This document shows, in pieces, positions 28,206-36,440 of a stretch of DNA of 64,000 nt. A model generated the notes under the pieces. It saw nothing but the letters and a program-made list of their open reading frames with translations, was not told the origin of the DNA and did no database searches. A program made the position numbers and the translations under genes. Numbering within the stretch: the stretch's first letter is position 1; each line of letters begins with the position of its first letter. The stretch is from Nocardioides psychrotolerans (GTDB lineage: Bacteria; Actinomycetota; Actinomycetes; Propionibacteriales; Nocardioidaceae): assembly GCF_900113685.1 (NCBI RefSeq), contig NZ_FOQG01000011.1, forward strand, positions 1-64,000. The letters are read 5' to 3'.

Positions 28206-28727
28206 ATGGTTGCAGACATGCCCGGATCCCCCCGGACCCTCGTCGTGATGCGTCACGCCAAGGCGGAACAGGCCGGTCCAACCGACTTCGAGCGCGAGCT
28301 CGCCGAGCGTGGCCGACAAGACGGCGCTGCGGCCGGCGGGTGGCTCGCGGCGCGCGGGATCCTCCCCGACGTGGCGCTCGTCTCGGCCGCCACGCGCGCC
28401 CGGCAGACCTTCACCTCGGTCGCCCAGGGCGCGCAGTGGACCCTCGAGCCGACCCTGGACCGCGGTCTCTACGCCGCCGACCCCGACACCGCCCTCGACC
28501 TGGTGCGCTCGCTCGGCGACGACGTGTCCACCGTGGTCGTCATCGGCCACAACCCCACGATGGCCTACCTCGCCACCATTCTCGACGACGGCGAGGGGGA
28601 CGCCGCGGTCGGCATGACCGGCGCGTTCCCCACCAGCGCCGTCGCGGTCTTCACCTACGACGGCACCTGGGGCGACCTCGCCGGCGGCGGCGCCCGCGTC
28701 ACGGCCTACCACGTCGGCCGTGCCTGA
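28206..28727 (+). CDS. SixA-like histidine phosphatase
   Basis: A 173-residue histidine phosphatase of the short SixA type. The phosphohistidine-forming motif is RHAKAEQ near residue 15 (RHG-like, with the catalytic His), and the second His is in VIGHNPTM near 115. SixA of E. coli acts on phosphohistidine of phosphorelay proteins; substrates here are unknown. ATG 28206 is chosen over the GTG at 28200 because of the -10 box position. It is divergent from cphB and convergent with serB, which ends 16 bases away. Confidence 0.85.
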   Translation: MVADMPGSPRTLVVMRHAKAEQAGPTDFERELAERGRQDGAAAGGWLAARGILPDVALVSAATRARQTFTSVAQGAQWTLEPTLDRGLYAADPDTALDLVRSLGDDVSTVVVIGHNPTMAYLATILDDGEGDAAVGMTGAFPTSAVAVFTYDGTWGDLAGGGARVTAYHVGRA

Positions 28728-28743
28728 CCGGACGTCGTAGGCC

Positions 28744-29964
28744 TCAGACGGGGGGAGCGGGGGTGACGATGCCGGCCTCGGCGTCGGCCATCTCGATCTC
28801 CTCACGCGAGATGCCGAGGAGGTAGACGATCGCGTCGAGGTAGGGCACGTTGACCGAGGTGTCGGCCGCCTCCTGCACGATCGGTCGTGCGTTGTAGGCG
28901 ATGCCGAGACCGGCAGCGTTGAGCATGTCGACGTCGTTGGCCCCGTCGCCGATCGCGATGACGGCGGACTCGGGCACGCCCACCTTCGCAGCAAACTCGC
29001 GCAGCGCCTGGGCCTTGCCGGCCCGGTCGACGACGGACCCCACGATCTCGCCGGTGATAGTGCCGTCGACGATCTCGAGCACGTTGGCGCGGGCGTAGTG
29101 GATGCCCAGGTCCTCGGCCAGGCGGTCGGTGATCTGGCTGAAGCCACCCGAGACGATCGCGAAGCGGTAGCCGAGGCGGCGCAGCGTGCGCACCATGGTG
29201 CGAGCGCCCGGGGTGATGACGATGTCGCCGTAGACCGTGTCGAGGGCGGCAGCGTCGAGCCCGGCGAGCAGCCGGACGCGCTGGCGCAGCGACTCCTCGA
29301 AGTCGATCTCGCCGCGCATGGCCGACTCGGTGATGCGGGCGACCTCAGGCTCGCAGCCCGCGTGGGCGGCGAGCATCTCGATCACCTCGCCCTGGATCAG
29401 GGTGGAGTCGACATCGAGGACGATCAGCCGCATCCCGCGGCGCAGCAGGTTGGCGGGCTGCACGGCGACATCGACGGACTGGGCGGCCGCCTCCAGCGCG
29501 AGCAGGGCCCGCAGCTGCACGGGGTCGGCGCCGGAGACGTGCAGGTCGATGGCGGTGACCGGATAGCGCGCCATCCGCTCGATGCGGTCGATGTTGCCGC
29601 CGCAGTCGGCGATCCGACCGGCGATCGCGGCCATCGCCGAGGCCTTCAGGGGGGTGCCGATGATCGTGACGTGCGACCGGCCCTCACGCCGCGCCTTGTT
29701 GTCCCCGGAGCCGCGGTCGATCTCGACGGTCATGTCGAGGGCGGCAGCGGTCTCCTCGACTGCGGACTTCAGCTTCTTCCAGTCACGGGGAGCTGTGACG
29801 AGCACCCCGAGGATCAGGCGGCGGCGAAGGAGGATCTGCTCGATGTCGACGACCTCGACCCCGGCGAGGGCCAGGGTGGCGAAGATCGAGGAGGTCACCC
29901 CGGGCCGGTCCTTGCCGGTGAGGGTGATCAGCAGCGTCTCGGGCTTCGACTTCGGCACGCTCAT
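28744..29964 (-). CDS. serB: phosphoserine phosphatase SerB with tandem ACT domains
   Basis: A 406-residue enzyme that hydrolyses phosphoserine, the last step of serine synthesis. Residues about 8-165 hold two ACT-type domains (TLTGKDRPGVTSSIFATLA; TIIGTPLKASAMAAIAGRI) that bind serine or other amino acids in related enzymes such as mycobacterial SerB2. The HAD catalytic domain follows with Asp184 and Asp186 in LDVDSTLI, the Ser motif IVSGGF and GDGANDVDM. An earlier ATG is open, but ATG 29964 fits the family. The C-terminal tail after LLGISREEIE is short and acidic. Confidence 0.94.
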   Translation of the reverse strand: MSVPKSKPETLLITLTGKDRPGVTSSIFATLALAGVEVVDIEQILLRRRLILGVLVTAPRDWKKLKSAVEETAAALDMTVEIDRGSGDNKARREGRSHVTIIGTPLKASAMAAIAGRIADCGGNIDRIERMARYPVTAIDLHVSGADPVQLRALLALEAAAQSVDVAVQPANLLRRGMRLIVLDVDSTLIQGEVIEMLAAHAGCEPEVARITESAMRGEIDFEESLRQRVRLLAGLDAAALDTVYGDIVITPGARTMVRTLRRLGYRFAIVSGGFSQITDRLAEDLGIHYARANVLEIVDGTITGEIVGSVVDRAGKAQALREFAAKVGVPESAVIAIGDGANDVDMLNAAGLGIAYNARPIVQEAADTSVNVPYLDAIVYLLGISREEIEMADAEAGIVTPAPPV

Positions 29965-30086
29965 GGTGCTGGTGAGGTTATCGCCCGCAGGTGGATGGTC
30001 GCAGGCCCCGTCCATGCCGGCGCCTGAGCCGCCCGGCTACGCCCGGCGGACAGGTGCGCATCTGGTCCCGCAGCTCGGCCCGCAGC

Positions 30087-30818
30087 TCAGCCCGGAGGCC
30101 AGCCCTCGGGCGAGAACGCCGCGACCAGCGCCCGTCGCCCGGCTCGCTCGAGCGGCACGAGGGCCGCCCGGCGCTGCTCGATCTCCACGACGCTCAGTGC
30201 CCCGCCGTCGTCCTCGAGCGCTATCTCCACGATCTCCAGCGCCTGCTGACCTCGCGCGGCCAGGTCGATGCACCGGTCCGGCACGCCCGGGGGAGCGACG
30301 TACGTCGTGCGGTGCCGCAGGTTCAGCAGCCGATCGGCCACCTCGGGGCGCCACTTCGCGACCTCGAGTGCGGCCAAGTCCTCGGAGGCGTGGAGCAGTG
30401 CCGCGCGCAGTGCGCGGTCGGCCTCGCCGACGTCGGGCACCTGGCGAGGTGCGGCCAGGTGCGCCACCCACTCGTACGCCGGCCCGACGGCGCGCGGGGT
30501 CAGGCCGATGCCCGCTCCCACGGCGACCACCCCCTCACCGACCTCCAGGGCAGCCCGGTTGAACTCTGCCGGTCCGCCGAGGCCCACCAGGTCGCCCTCC
30601 GCGGGGAAGGTCGCGCCGAACGCGTGGGCACCGAGTGCCCGCAGCCGGGCCAGCGCGCCGAGGATCGAGTCGCCGTCGACGCCGTCGATCCCGGAGACGA
30701 CGTGGGCGACGCTGTCCTCCAGGACGGCATCGAGGAGCTGGTCGGCGACCACGTGCCCCCGCAGCCACGCGGTGCCCCACCAGGCGACGCGGGCCGACAC
30801 GGCGAGAGGAGTGGTCAC
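30087..30818 (-). CDS. conserved hypothetical protein of actinobacteria
   Basis: A 243-residue soluble protein, rich in Ala, Leu and Val, that I cannot assign. The first half holds alternating helix and strand pieces (SVAHVVSGIDGVDGD, AFGATFPAEGDLVGLGGPAE), the second is helical and ends in a basic stretch. No catalytic motif, signal peptide or membrane segment is seen. The GTG at 30818 is chosen because a -10 box lies eight bases before it and because nothing upstream looks coding. It lies between serB (same strand, 122 bases away) and a divergent ABC ATPase gene. Confidence 0.65.
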   Translation of the reverse strand: MTTPLAVSARVAWWGTAWLRGHVVADQLLDAVLEDSVAHVVSGIDGVDGDSILGALARLRALGAHAFGATFPAEGDLVGLGGPAEFNRAALEVGEGVVAVGAGIGLTPRAVGPAYEWVAHLAAPRQVPDVGEADRALRAALLHASEDLAALEVAKWRPEVADRLLNLRHRTTYVAPPGVPDRCIDLAARGQQALEIVEIALEDDGGALSVVEIEQRRAALVPLERAGRRALVAAFSPEGWPPG

Positions 30819-30826
30819 GACGGTCG

Positions 30827-30864
30827 AGGATAGCCGCGGGACCGGCAACGGCCCTGGATAGGGT
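30827..30864. promoter_or_regulatory. divergent -10 boxes of the 30818 and 30872 genes
   Basis: TATCCT on the minus strand (30832-30827) lies eight bases before the GTG at 30818; TAGGGT on the plus strand (30859-30864) lies seven bases before the ATG at 30872. Both genes should be leaderless. Confidence 0.5.
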
Positions 30865-30871
30865 GAGCGGC

Positions 30872-31666
30872 ATGGGAGCAGTGCTGGAGTTCGCGGACGT
30901 CACGGTTCGTCGGGGCGAGGCCACCCTGCTGGATGAGGTCTCCTGGACCGTCGAGGAGGACGAGCGCTGGGTCGTGCTCGGCCCCAACGGAGCGGGCAAG
31001 ACGACCCTGCTGCAGGTCGCGTCCGCGCAGGTGCACCCGACGTCCGGGGTGGCTGGCATCCTCGACGAGGTGCTCGGCACGGTCGACGTCTTCGAGCTGC
31101 GCCCCCGCATCGGCCTCACCAGCGCGGCCCTCGCCGAGCGGATCCCGCGCGGCGAGCGCGTCCACGACGTCGTCGTGTCGGCCTCCTACGGCGTCGTCGG
31201 ACGCTGGCGTGAGGACTACGACACCCTCGACCACGACCGTGCGGCGAGCCTGCTGACCGAGCTCGGCGTCAGCAGCCTCACCGATCGCACCTTCGGCACC
31301 CTGAGCGAGGGCGAGCGCAAGCGCGTGCAGATCGCCCGGGCTCTCATGGCCGACCCCGAGCTGCTGCTGCTCGACGAGCCGGCCGCCGGGCTGGACCTCG
31401 GCGGTCGCGAGGACCTCGTCTCGACGCTCTCGGTGCTGGCCATGGACGCCGACTCCCCGGCCACCGTGCTGGTCTCCCACCACGTCGAGGAGATCCCGCC
31501 CGGCTTCAGCCACGCGCTGCTGCTGCGCCAAGGGGCCGTCGTCGCCGCGGGCCTGCTCGACGACGTCCTCACCGAGGCCAACCTCGCCGCGACGTTCGGC
31601 ATGCCGTTGACCATCCGCCAGGAGGACGGCCGCTGGTCGGCGCGTCGACAGACGCGTCACCGATAG
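30872..31666 (+). CDS. ABC transporter ATP-binding protein, orphan
   Basis: A 264-residue single ABC ATPase with GPNGAGKTT near residue 37, a degenerate signature LSEGERKRVQIA near 146, and LLLLDEPAAGLDLGG. The signature has SEGE in place of the usual SGGQ. No permease gene is adjacent, so it either serves a transporter coded elsewhere or has a non-transport role. In Mycobacterium tuberculosis an ABC ATPase also lies next to serB2, which suggests conserved linkage (from memory). Its stop codon lies within the -10 box of the following NfeD gene. Confidence 0.85.
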   Translation: MGAVLEFADVTVRRGEATLLDEVSWTVEEDERWVVLGPNGAGKTTLLQVASAQVHPTSGVAGILDEVLGTVDVFELRPRIGLTSAALAERIPRGERVHDVVVSASYGVVGRWREDYDTLDHDRAASLLTELGVSSLTDRTFGTLSEGERKRVQIARALMADPELLLLDEPAAGLDLGGREDLVSTLSVLAMDADSPATVLVSHHVEEIPPGFSHALLLRQGAVVAAGLLDDVLTEANLAATFGMPLTIRQEDGRWSARRQTRHR

Positions 31667-31669
31667 GGT
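31664..31669 (+). promoter_or_regulatory. -10 box TAGGGT for the NfeD gene
   Basis: TAGGGT begins with the stop codon of the ABC ATPase gene and ends six bases before ATG 31676, predicting a leaderless transcript. Confidence 0.5.
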
Positions 31670-31675
31670 TCCACC

Positions 31676-32137
31676 ATGGACTGGATCTTGGACAACCTGT
31701 GGCAGGCCTGGCTGGGCCTGGCCATCGTCCTGGGTGTGGCCGAGATGTTCAGCCTCGACCTGGTGCTGATCATGGTCGCCGTCGGTGCCGTGGCCGGCAT
31801 GACGACCGCGCTCCTGGGGGCACCGTTCGTGCTCCAGGCCGTGGTGGCAGCCGGTGCCTCCGTCGCCATGCTGGCCCTGGTGCGACCGCCGATCGCCAAG
31901 CGCTTCCACGGCGGCCCCGAGCTCAGCCTCGGCCACGGCAAGCTGGTCGGCCAGCGTGCGATCGTCACCCAGACCATCACCGGTCTCGAGGTCGGGCGCA
32001 TCAAGATCGGCGGCGAGATCTGGACCGCGGCGCCCTACGACGAGCACCTCACGCTGGTGCCGGGCCAGAGCGTCGAGGTCCTCGCGATCAAGGGCGCCAC
32101 CGCCTACGTCCACCCGGTCGGCGTCATCGAGTCCTAG
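31676..32137 (+). CDS. NfeD-family membrane protein
   Basis: A 153-residue NfeD protein of the short type. Two or three membrane helices (about 10-75) are followed by an OB-fold domain (KLVGQRAIVTQTITGLEVGR to the end) that lies in the cytoplasm or at the membrane face. NfeD proteins are almost always paired with SPFH/stomatin proteins and help form membrane microdomains; the next gene, 42 bases on, is such a protein, which supports both calls. Confidence 0.9.
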   Translation: MDWILDNLWQAWLGLAIVLGVAEMFSLDLVLIMVAVGAVAGMTTALLGAPFVLQAVVAAGASVAMLALVRPPIAKRFHGGPELSLGHGKLVGQRAIVTQTITGLEVGRIKIGGEIWTAAPYDEHLTLVPGQSVEVLAIKGATAYVHPVGVIES

Positions 32138-32179
32138 CCCGTAGGCTCGCCGGACCTCCCACCCTCAGAGGAGACAGTC

Positions 32180-33355
32180 GTGATCTACCTGATCCTGCTC
32201 GGTCTGCTGTTCCTGTTCGTCATCGTGCTGCTCGCCAAGACGGTGCGGATCGTGCCCCAGGCACGCGCCGGCATCGTGGAGCGCTTCGGCAAATACAAGG
32301 AGACCCTGTCCGCGGGCCTCAACGTCGTGGTGCCGTTCATCGACAAGGTGCGCTACCTCATCGACCTGCGCGAGCAGGTCGTGAGCTTCCCGCCGCAGCC
32401 GGTGATCACCCAGGACAACCTGGTGGTCTCCATCGACACCGTCATCTACTTCCAGGTCACCGACCCGATCGCGGCGACCTACGAGATCGCCAACTACATC
32501 CAGGCCGTCGAGCAGCTCACCATGACCACGCTGCGCAACATCGTCGGTGGCATGGACCTCGAAGGCACCCTGACCAGCCGCGACGAGATCAACACCCGGC
32601 TGCGCGGAGTGCTGGACGAGGCGACCGGCAAGTGGGGCATCCGCGTCAACCGTGTCGAGCTCAAGGGCATCGACCCGCCGCCCTCCATCAAGGACTCGAT
32701 GGAGAAGCAGATGCGCGCCGACCGTGACAAGCGTGCGCAGATCCTGACCGCCGAAGGTGGTCGCCAGGCGGCGATCCTCACGGCCGAGGGTGAGAAGCAG
32801 GCCTCCATCCTCTCCGCCGAGGGTGACCGCGAGTCGCTGATCCTGCGCGCCCAGGCCGACCGGGAGTCGTCCATCCTGCGGGCCCAGGGTGAGGGCCAGG
32901 CCATCCAGACCGTCTTCCAGGCGATCCACGACGGCAACCCCGACCAGTCGCTGCTGGCCTACCAATACCTCACGATGATGCCCAAGCTCGCCGAGGGCAG
33001 CTCCAACAAACTGTGGATCGTGCCCAGCGAGATCGGCAAGGCGCTCGAGGGTCTCGGCTCCACGATGTCGGAGATGGCCGGCATCCCCAAGGAGAACGCG
33101 GGCCCCCGCAACCGGGTCGACATGGGCAGCATGGAGCCGGCCAAGCTCGCCGGCAGCGGTGCGCTCGCCGAGTCCGAGCGGGGGAAGACCAGCAAGGCCG
33201 TCGAGGACGCCATCGCGGAGGCCAAGGCGGCTGCCAACCCGGGCAAACCCGTCGTGCCACCGACGCCTGCTGCGCCCACCGCTCCACCCGTTCCACCCGC
33301 TGGGCCGCCCGCCGACATCGCGGACGAGCCGGGCACACCACCCGCTCAACCCTGA
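32180..33355 (+). CDS. SPFH/band 7 (stomatin-like) protein
   Basis: A 391-residue membrane-associated scaffold. One N-terminal helix (about 2-20), then the SPFH domain (VPQARAGIVERFGKYKETLS; residues 25-190), a coiled coil with repeated Ala-Glu-Gly blocks (ILTAEGGRQAAILTAEGEKQ, then ASILSAEGDRES), and a conserved end near QYLTMMPKLAEGSSNK. The last 60 residues are Pro/Ala-rich and disordered. GTG 32180 is preceded by GAGGAG. It forms a two-gene unit with NfeD; the TSUP permease starts eight bases after its stop and may be co-expressed. Confidence 0.92.
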   Translation: MIYLILLGLLFLFVIVLLAKTVRIVPQARAGIVERFGKYKETLSAGLNVVVPFIDKVRYLIDLREQVVSFPPQPVITQDNLVVSIDTVIYFQVTDPIAATYEIANYIQAVEQLTMTTLRNIVGGMDLEGTLTSRDEINTRLRGVLDEATGKWGIRVNRVELKGIDPPPSIKDSMEKQMRADRDKRAQILTAEGGRQAAILTAEGEKQASILSAEGDRESLILRAQADRESSILRAQGEGQAIQTVFQAIHDGNPDQSLLAYQYLTMMPKLAEGSSNKLWIVPSEIGKALEGLGSTMSEMAGIPKENAGPRNRVDMGSMEPAKLAGSGALAESERGKTSKAVEDAIAEAKAAANPGKPVVPPTPAAPTAPPVPPAGPPADIADEPGTPPAQP

Positions 33356-33363
33356 CCTGACGG

Positions 33364-34128
33364 GTGTCGTTCTTCGAGGCGGCCGCGATCCTGCTCGCCG
33401 GGATCGCGGCCGGTGGCATCAACACGATCGTCGGGTCCGGGACCCTGATCACCTTCCCGACGCTGCTCGCCTTCGGCATCCCACCGGTGACGGCCAACGT
33501 CTCCAACAACATCGGGCTGGTGCCGGGTTCCGTCACGGGAGCCATCGGCTACCGCCGGGAGCTGGCGGGCCAGCGCAGCCGCATCCTGCGACTGGTCTCG
33601 GCCTCGCTCGTGGGCGGTCTCACCGGGGCGATGCTCCTGCTGGTCCTGCCCGACGGGGCGTTCGCGGCGATCGTGCCGGTGCTCATCCTGCTCGGCGTCG
33701 CGCTGGTGATCTTCCAGCCGCGCCTCTCGCGATGGGTGGCCGGGCGCGCGCTGGAGCGTGGCACGCACGAGCGTGACGCGGCCTGGTGGGTCTGGCCCGC
33801 CGTCTTGTTGACCGGGGTCTACGGCGGCTACTTCGGCGCCGCCCAGGGCGTGCTGCTCATGGCGGTGCTGGGCATCGGCATCGACGACTCCCTCCAACGC
33901 CTCAACGGCGCCAAGAACGTCCTCGCGGCCGTCGTCAACGGCGTCGCCGGGTTGCTGTTCGTCTTCGTCGCCGACGTCGACTGGCGCGTCGTCGGCCTGA
34001 TCGGCGTCGGCGCCGTCATCGGTGGCGTCCTCGGCGCCCGCGTCGGTCGCCGCCTGCCGCAGCCGGTGCTGCGGGCCTTCATCGTCGTGGTCGGACTGGC
34101 CGCTCTCGCGGTCTTCGTGCTCGACTGA
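33364..34128 (+). CDS. TSUP (TauE/SafE) family membrane permease
   Basis: A 254-residue polytopic membrane protein with seven to eight predicted helices. The two halves carry the family repeat: GGINTIVGSGTLITFPTLLA (near 17-36) and the segment YGGYFGAAQGVLLMAVLGIG (near 155-174). TSUP permeases export or import sulfur anions or organic acids; the substrate here is open. The GTG start eight bases after the SPFH stop implies translational coupling. It converges on the 34226 gene with a long hairpin between. Confidence 0.88.
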   Translation: MSFFEAAAILLAGIAAGGINTIVGSGTLITFPTLLAFGIPPVTANVSNNIGLVPGSVTGAIGYRRELAGQRSRILRLVSASLVGGLTGAMLLLVLPDGAFAAIVPVLILLGVALVIFQPRLSRWVAGRALERGTHERDAAWWVWPAVLLTGVYGGYFGAAQGVLLMAVLGIGIDDSLQRLNGAKNVLAAVVNGVAGLLFVFVADVDWRVVGLIGVGAVIGGVLGARVGRRLPQPVLRAFIVVVGLAALAVFVLD

Positions 34129-34163
34129 TCACGCGGCCGCTCACCGAACCCCCAATGCCGAGT

Positions 34164-34212
34164 GCCGAGTCGGCGCGATGTCGCAATGCCTGCAACATCG
34201 CGCCGACTCGGC
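34164..34212. terminator. long hairpin between convergent genes, second copy
   Basis: Arms 34164-34185 and 34191-34212 pair over 22 bases with one mismatch and a 5-base loop. The arm GCCGAGTCGGCGCGATGT is shared with 23961 and in part with 17669. It again separates convergent genes. Confidence 0.78.
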
Positions 34213-34225
34213 GTACGACGTCGGG

Positions 34226-34603
34226 TCAGGAGGTGAGTGCGAGCTTCTTCTTGGCGCGTCGGCGTCCGTCCCTGAGGCCGAGGAACCCGGCGATGACTGC
34301 ACCGGAGGCCACGGCGACCAGACCGAAGCCGATCTCCTTGGGGATCTGGCCCGCCTGGATCCCGGCGTACGCCGTGCCGGCGTCGGTGCCGTCGACGAGC
34401 GCGCCGACGAGCACCAGGTTGCGCCGGGCGCTGCCGGTGGCGAGCAGGGTGACCGCGCCCAACGCGATCTCCCGGGAGCCGAACCACTGCGTCAGCAGCG
34501 GTGAGGGGGTCTGGCCCATCGTCATGGCGACGAGGTCGGGCTTGGCGAGCGAGGCGACGCCCACGGCGATGCGGCCCAGGGCGAGTCCGGTCACAGGGTT
34601 CAT
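34226..34603 (-). CDS. small membrane protein, DUF4267-like
   Basis: A 125-residue protein with four hydrophobic segments (GLALGRIAVGVASL; REIALGAVTLLATG; LVLVGALVDGTDAGTAY; EIGFGLVAVASGAVIAGFLG) and a basic tail RDGRRRAKKKLALTS. The pattern of Gly-rich short helices with a GSREIALG turn resembles DUF4267-type proteins of unknown function. The ATG at 34603 is fixed by the -10 box seven bases upstream. Confidence 0.6.
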   Translation of the reverse strand: MNPVTGLALGRIAVGVASLAKPDLVAMTMGQTPSPLLTQWFGSREIALGAVTLLATGSARRNLVLVGALVDGTDAGTAYAGIQAGQIPKEIGFGLVAVASGAVIAGFLGLRDGRRRAKKKLALTS

Positions 34604-34610
34604 GGGGGTC

Positions 34611-34616
34611 AACCTA
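34611..34616 (-). promoter_or_regulatory. -10 box TAGGTT for the 34603 gene
   Basis: TAGGTT on the minus strand ends seven bases before ATG 34603, predicting a leaderless transcript. Confidence 0.5.
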
Positions 34617-34717
34617 GCGTCTGCCCGGTGATGCCGGGGCGAGGACCGGGTCGTGTGTCGTGCACCGCGCCCGGACAAGCTCGGCGGCACACGACCTGCA
34701 GCAGGGAGACCAGATCG

Positions 34718-35692
34718 TCACAGCAGCGTGCGCGACGGCGGAGCGACGTACGTCGTGAGCCAACGCCCGATCTCGTCGTAGACGCGGGCGCGGGGCCCGG
34801 GCCGCGACAGCACGACGTCGTGCCGGGCGCCGGGGATCGCGATGTAGGTGACGTGGCGACCGAGCGCGGTCGACCAGCGCCGGATCTGCTCCACGTCGAG
34901 CACGATGTCGGTGGTGTGGACATCCTCGCCCATCACCATCGGTTGCGAGGATCGGTCGGAGGAGAGCACGAGCACGGGGCAGCGCACGTCGAGACCCTTC
35001 TGCAGCTCGGCATGCCCGTGGCGCACCGCGCGCAGCCAGCCGGCGTAGACGGCGAAGGACATCAGCGGCTTCCACTGCAGGTCGAAGTCCCACTCGCCCT
35101 CGTGGTGGTGGTGCAGGCTGCGACCGTAGAGGCCGGTGACGTTGCGCCGGATCTGGCGCATCGGTTGCCGGGCGCCGACCTGCTTGATCAGCGGCGTGCC
35201 GATCACCCGCGTGGCAGCCCCACCCTGCAGGTCCAGCCACGGCGAGTTGAGCACCAGCGCCGCGAGGCCTCGCGGTCGCACCCGGTTGAGCCACAGCGGC
35301 AGGACCAGTCCGCCGGTCGAGTGTGCGGAGGCCACGACCTGGCTGTGACCGTCACGCTCGGTGATCCGTTGCCACGCCTCGGCCAGCTCGTCGTCGTACT
35401 CGCGAAGGTCCGCGACGTAGTTGGGGGTCTGGTGGGGCAGGATCGAGCGGCCGTACTTGCGCAGGTCGAGGGCGTAGAAGTCGTAGCCGCGCTCGATCCA
35501 CCACTGGGCGTACTCGGTGTGGAAGAAGTAGTCGGCGAAGCCGTGCACGTGTAGCACCGCGCCGCGGTTGCCGACCGTGGACCGGTGACTGACCATGGTC
35601 GCGACGACGGCGCCCTCGGCGTCGGGACTCAGCGCGAAGGTCTCGGAGACCCAGGGGTCGCCCAGGATGTCAGGGATCTGCTCCAGCGCCAT
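34718..35692 (-). CDS. alpha/beta hydrolase (serine aminopeptidase S33/lysophospholipase-like)
   Basis: A 324-residue alpha/beta hydrolase. The oxyanion motif HGF is at residues 50-52, the nucleophile Ser125 is in ASAHSTGGL, and the Asp and His of the triad probably lie in LVLSSDRSS and GARHDVVLS. The sequence around the nucleophile (AHSTGG) and the cap region fit the monoacylglycerol lipase/lysophospholipase group, so the natural substrate may be a lipid ester. It follows the amidotransferase gene by 27 bases on the same strand and may be the last gene of the amine-catabolism operon, although its chemistry does not obviously fit. Confidence 0.82.
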   Translation of the reverse strand: MALEQIPDILGDPWVSETFALSPDAEGAVVATMVSHRSTVGNRGAVLHVHGFADYFFHTEYAQWWIERGYDFYALDLRKYGRSILPHQTPNYVADLREYDDELAEAWQRITERDGHSQVVASAHSTGGLVLPLWLNRVRPRGLAALVLNSPWLDLQGGAATRVIGTPLIKQVGARQPMRQIRRNVTGLYGRSLHHHHEGEWDFDLQWKPLMSFAVYAGWLRAVRHGHAELQKGLDVRCPVLVLSSDRSSQPMVMGEDVHTTDIVLDVEQIRRWSTALGRHVTYIAIPGARHDVVLSRPGPRARVYDEIGRWLTTYVAPPSRTLL

Positions 35693-35719
35693 GGCCCGCA
35701 GTGTGTCAGGAGGCGGTCC

Positions 35720-36433
35720 TCACCCGCGGCCCTGCCCGTACGACGCCGCGGCGCGCACGAGCCCGGCCAGCAGGCCGACGTCGGTCGCGGTCTCGGGGTG
35801 CCACTGGACAGCCACGCAGAACCGCCCACCCTCTCGCTCCATCGCCTCGAGCGTGCCGTCCTCGGCGCGGGCGGTCGCGACGAACCCCGGGTGCTCCCGC
35901 ACCGACTGATGGTGGTGGCAGCTGACGTCGAGGGCATCGCCGACCAGCCCCGCCAGCCTCGTGCCGGCACTCACCCGCACGGCGACGGAGCCGAAGGCCG
36001 CTCCGCCCGGGCTGTGCTGCTCGTGCTCGACCAGGTCCGGCGTGTGCTGGTCGAGCGAGCCACCGGCGTGCACGGCCATCAGCTGCATGCCACGACACAC
36101 GCCCAGCACCGGTAGGCCCACCGCGTCGGCGGCATCGAGCAGCGCGCTCTCCCACGCGTCGCGCTCGGGTCGCCAGGCGGCCGTGCGCGGGTGTGGCTCG
36201 GCGCCGTAGCGGGCAGGGTCCACGTCGGCGCCGCCCGTGACGACCAGCCCGTCGAGGCGGGCCACGACAGCGTCGGCCGCCCCGGGCACGTCGACCGGGG
36301 GCAGCAGGACCGACAGGCCCCCCGTGGCGCTCACCGCGTCGGCGTACGCCGAGGGCAGCAGGTCGGCCTGCTGGTCCCAGACGCCCCAGCGTGCCTGCTC
36401 GCGGTAGACGCTGAGGCCGATGAGGGGGATCAC
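35720..36433 (-). CDS. class I glutamine amidotransferase-like gamma-glutamyl hydrolase (PuuD-like)
   Basis: A 237-residue hydrolase of the peptidase C26/PuuD group. The triad is Cys113 in LGVCRGMQLM, His212 and Glu214 in VQWHPE. PuuD removes gamma-glutamate from gamma-glutamyl-GABA; here it should release the free product after the amine has been gamma-glutamylated and oxidised. It starts eight bases from the stop of the SDR gene and is part of one minus-strand operon with the regulator, glutamine synthetase-like enzyme and aldehyde dehydrogenase, which is the main argument for its role. Confidence 0.88.
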   Translation of the reverse strand: MIPLIGLSVYREQARWGVWDQQADLLPSAYADAVSATGGLSVLLPPVDVPGAADAVVARLDGLVVTGGADVDPARYGAEPHPRTAAWRPERDAWESALLDAADAVGLPVLGVCRGMQLMAVHAGGSLDQHTPDLVEHEQHSPGGAAFGSVAVRVSAGTRLAGLVGDALDVSCHHHQSVREHPGFVATARAEDGTLEAMEREGGRFCVAVQWHPETATDVGLLAGLVRAAASYGQGRG

Positions 36434-36440
36434 CTCATGC

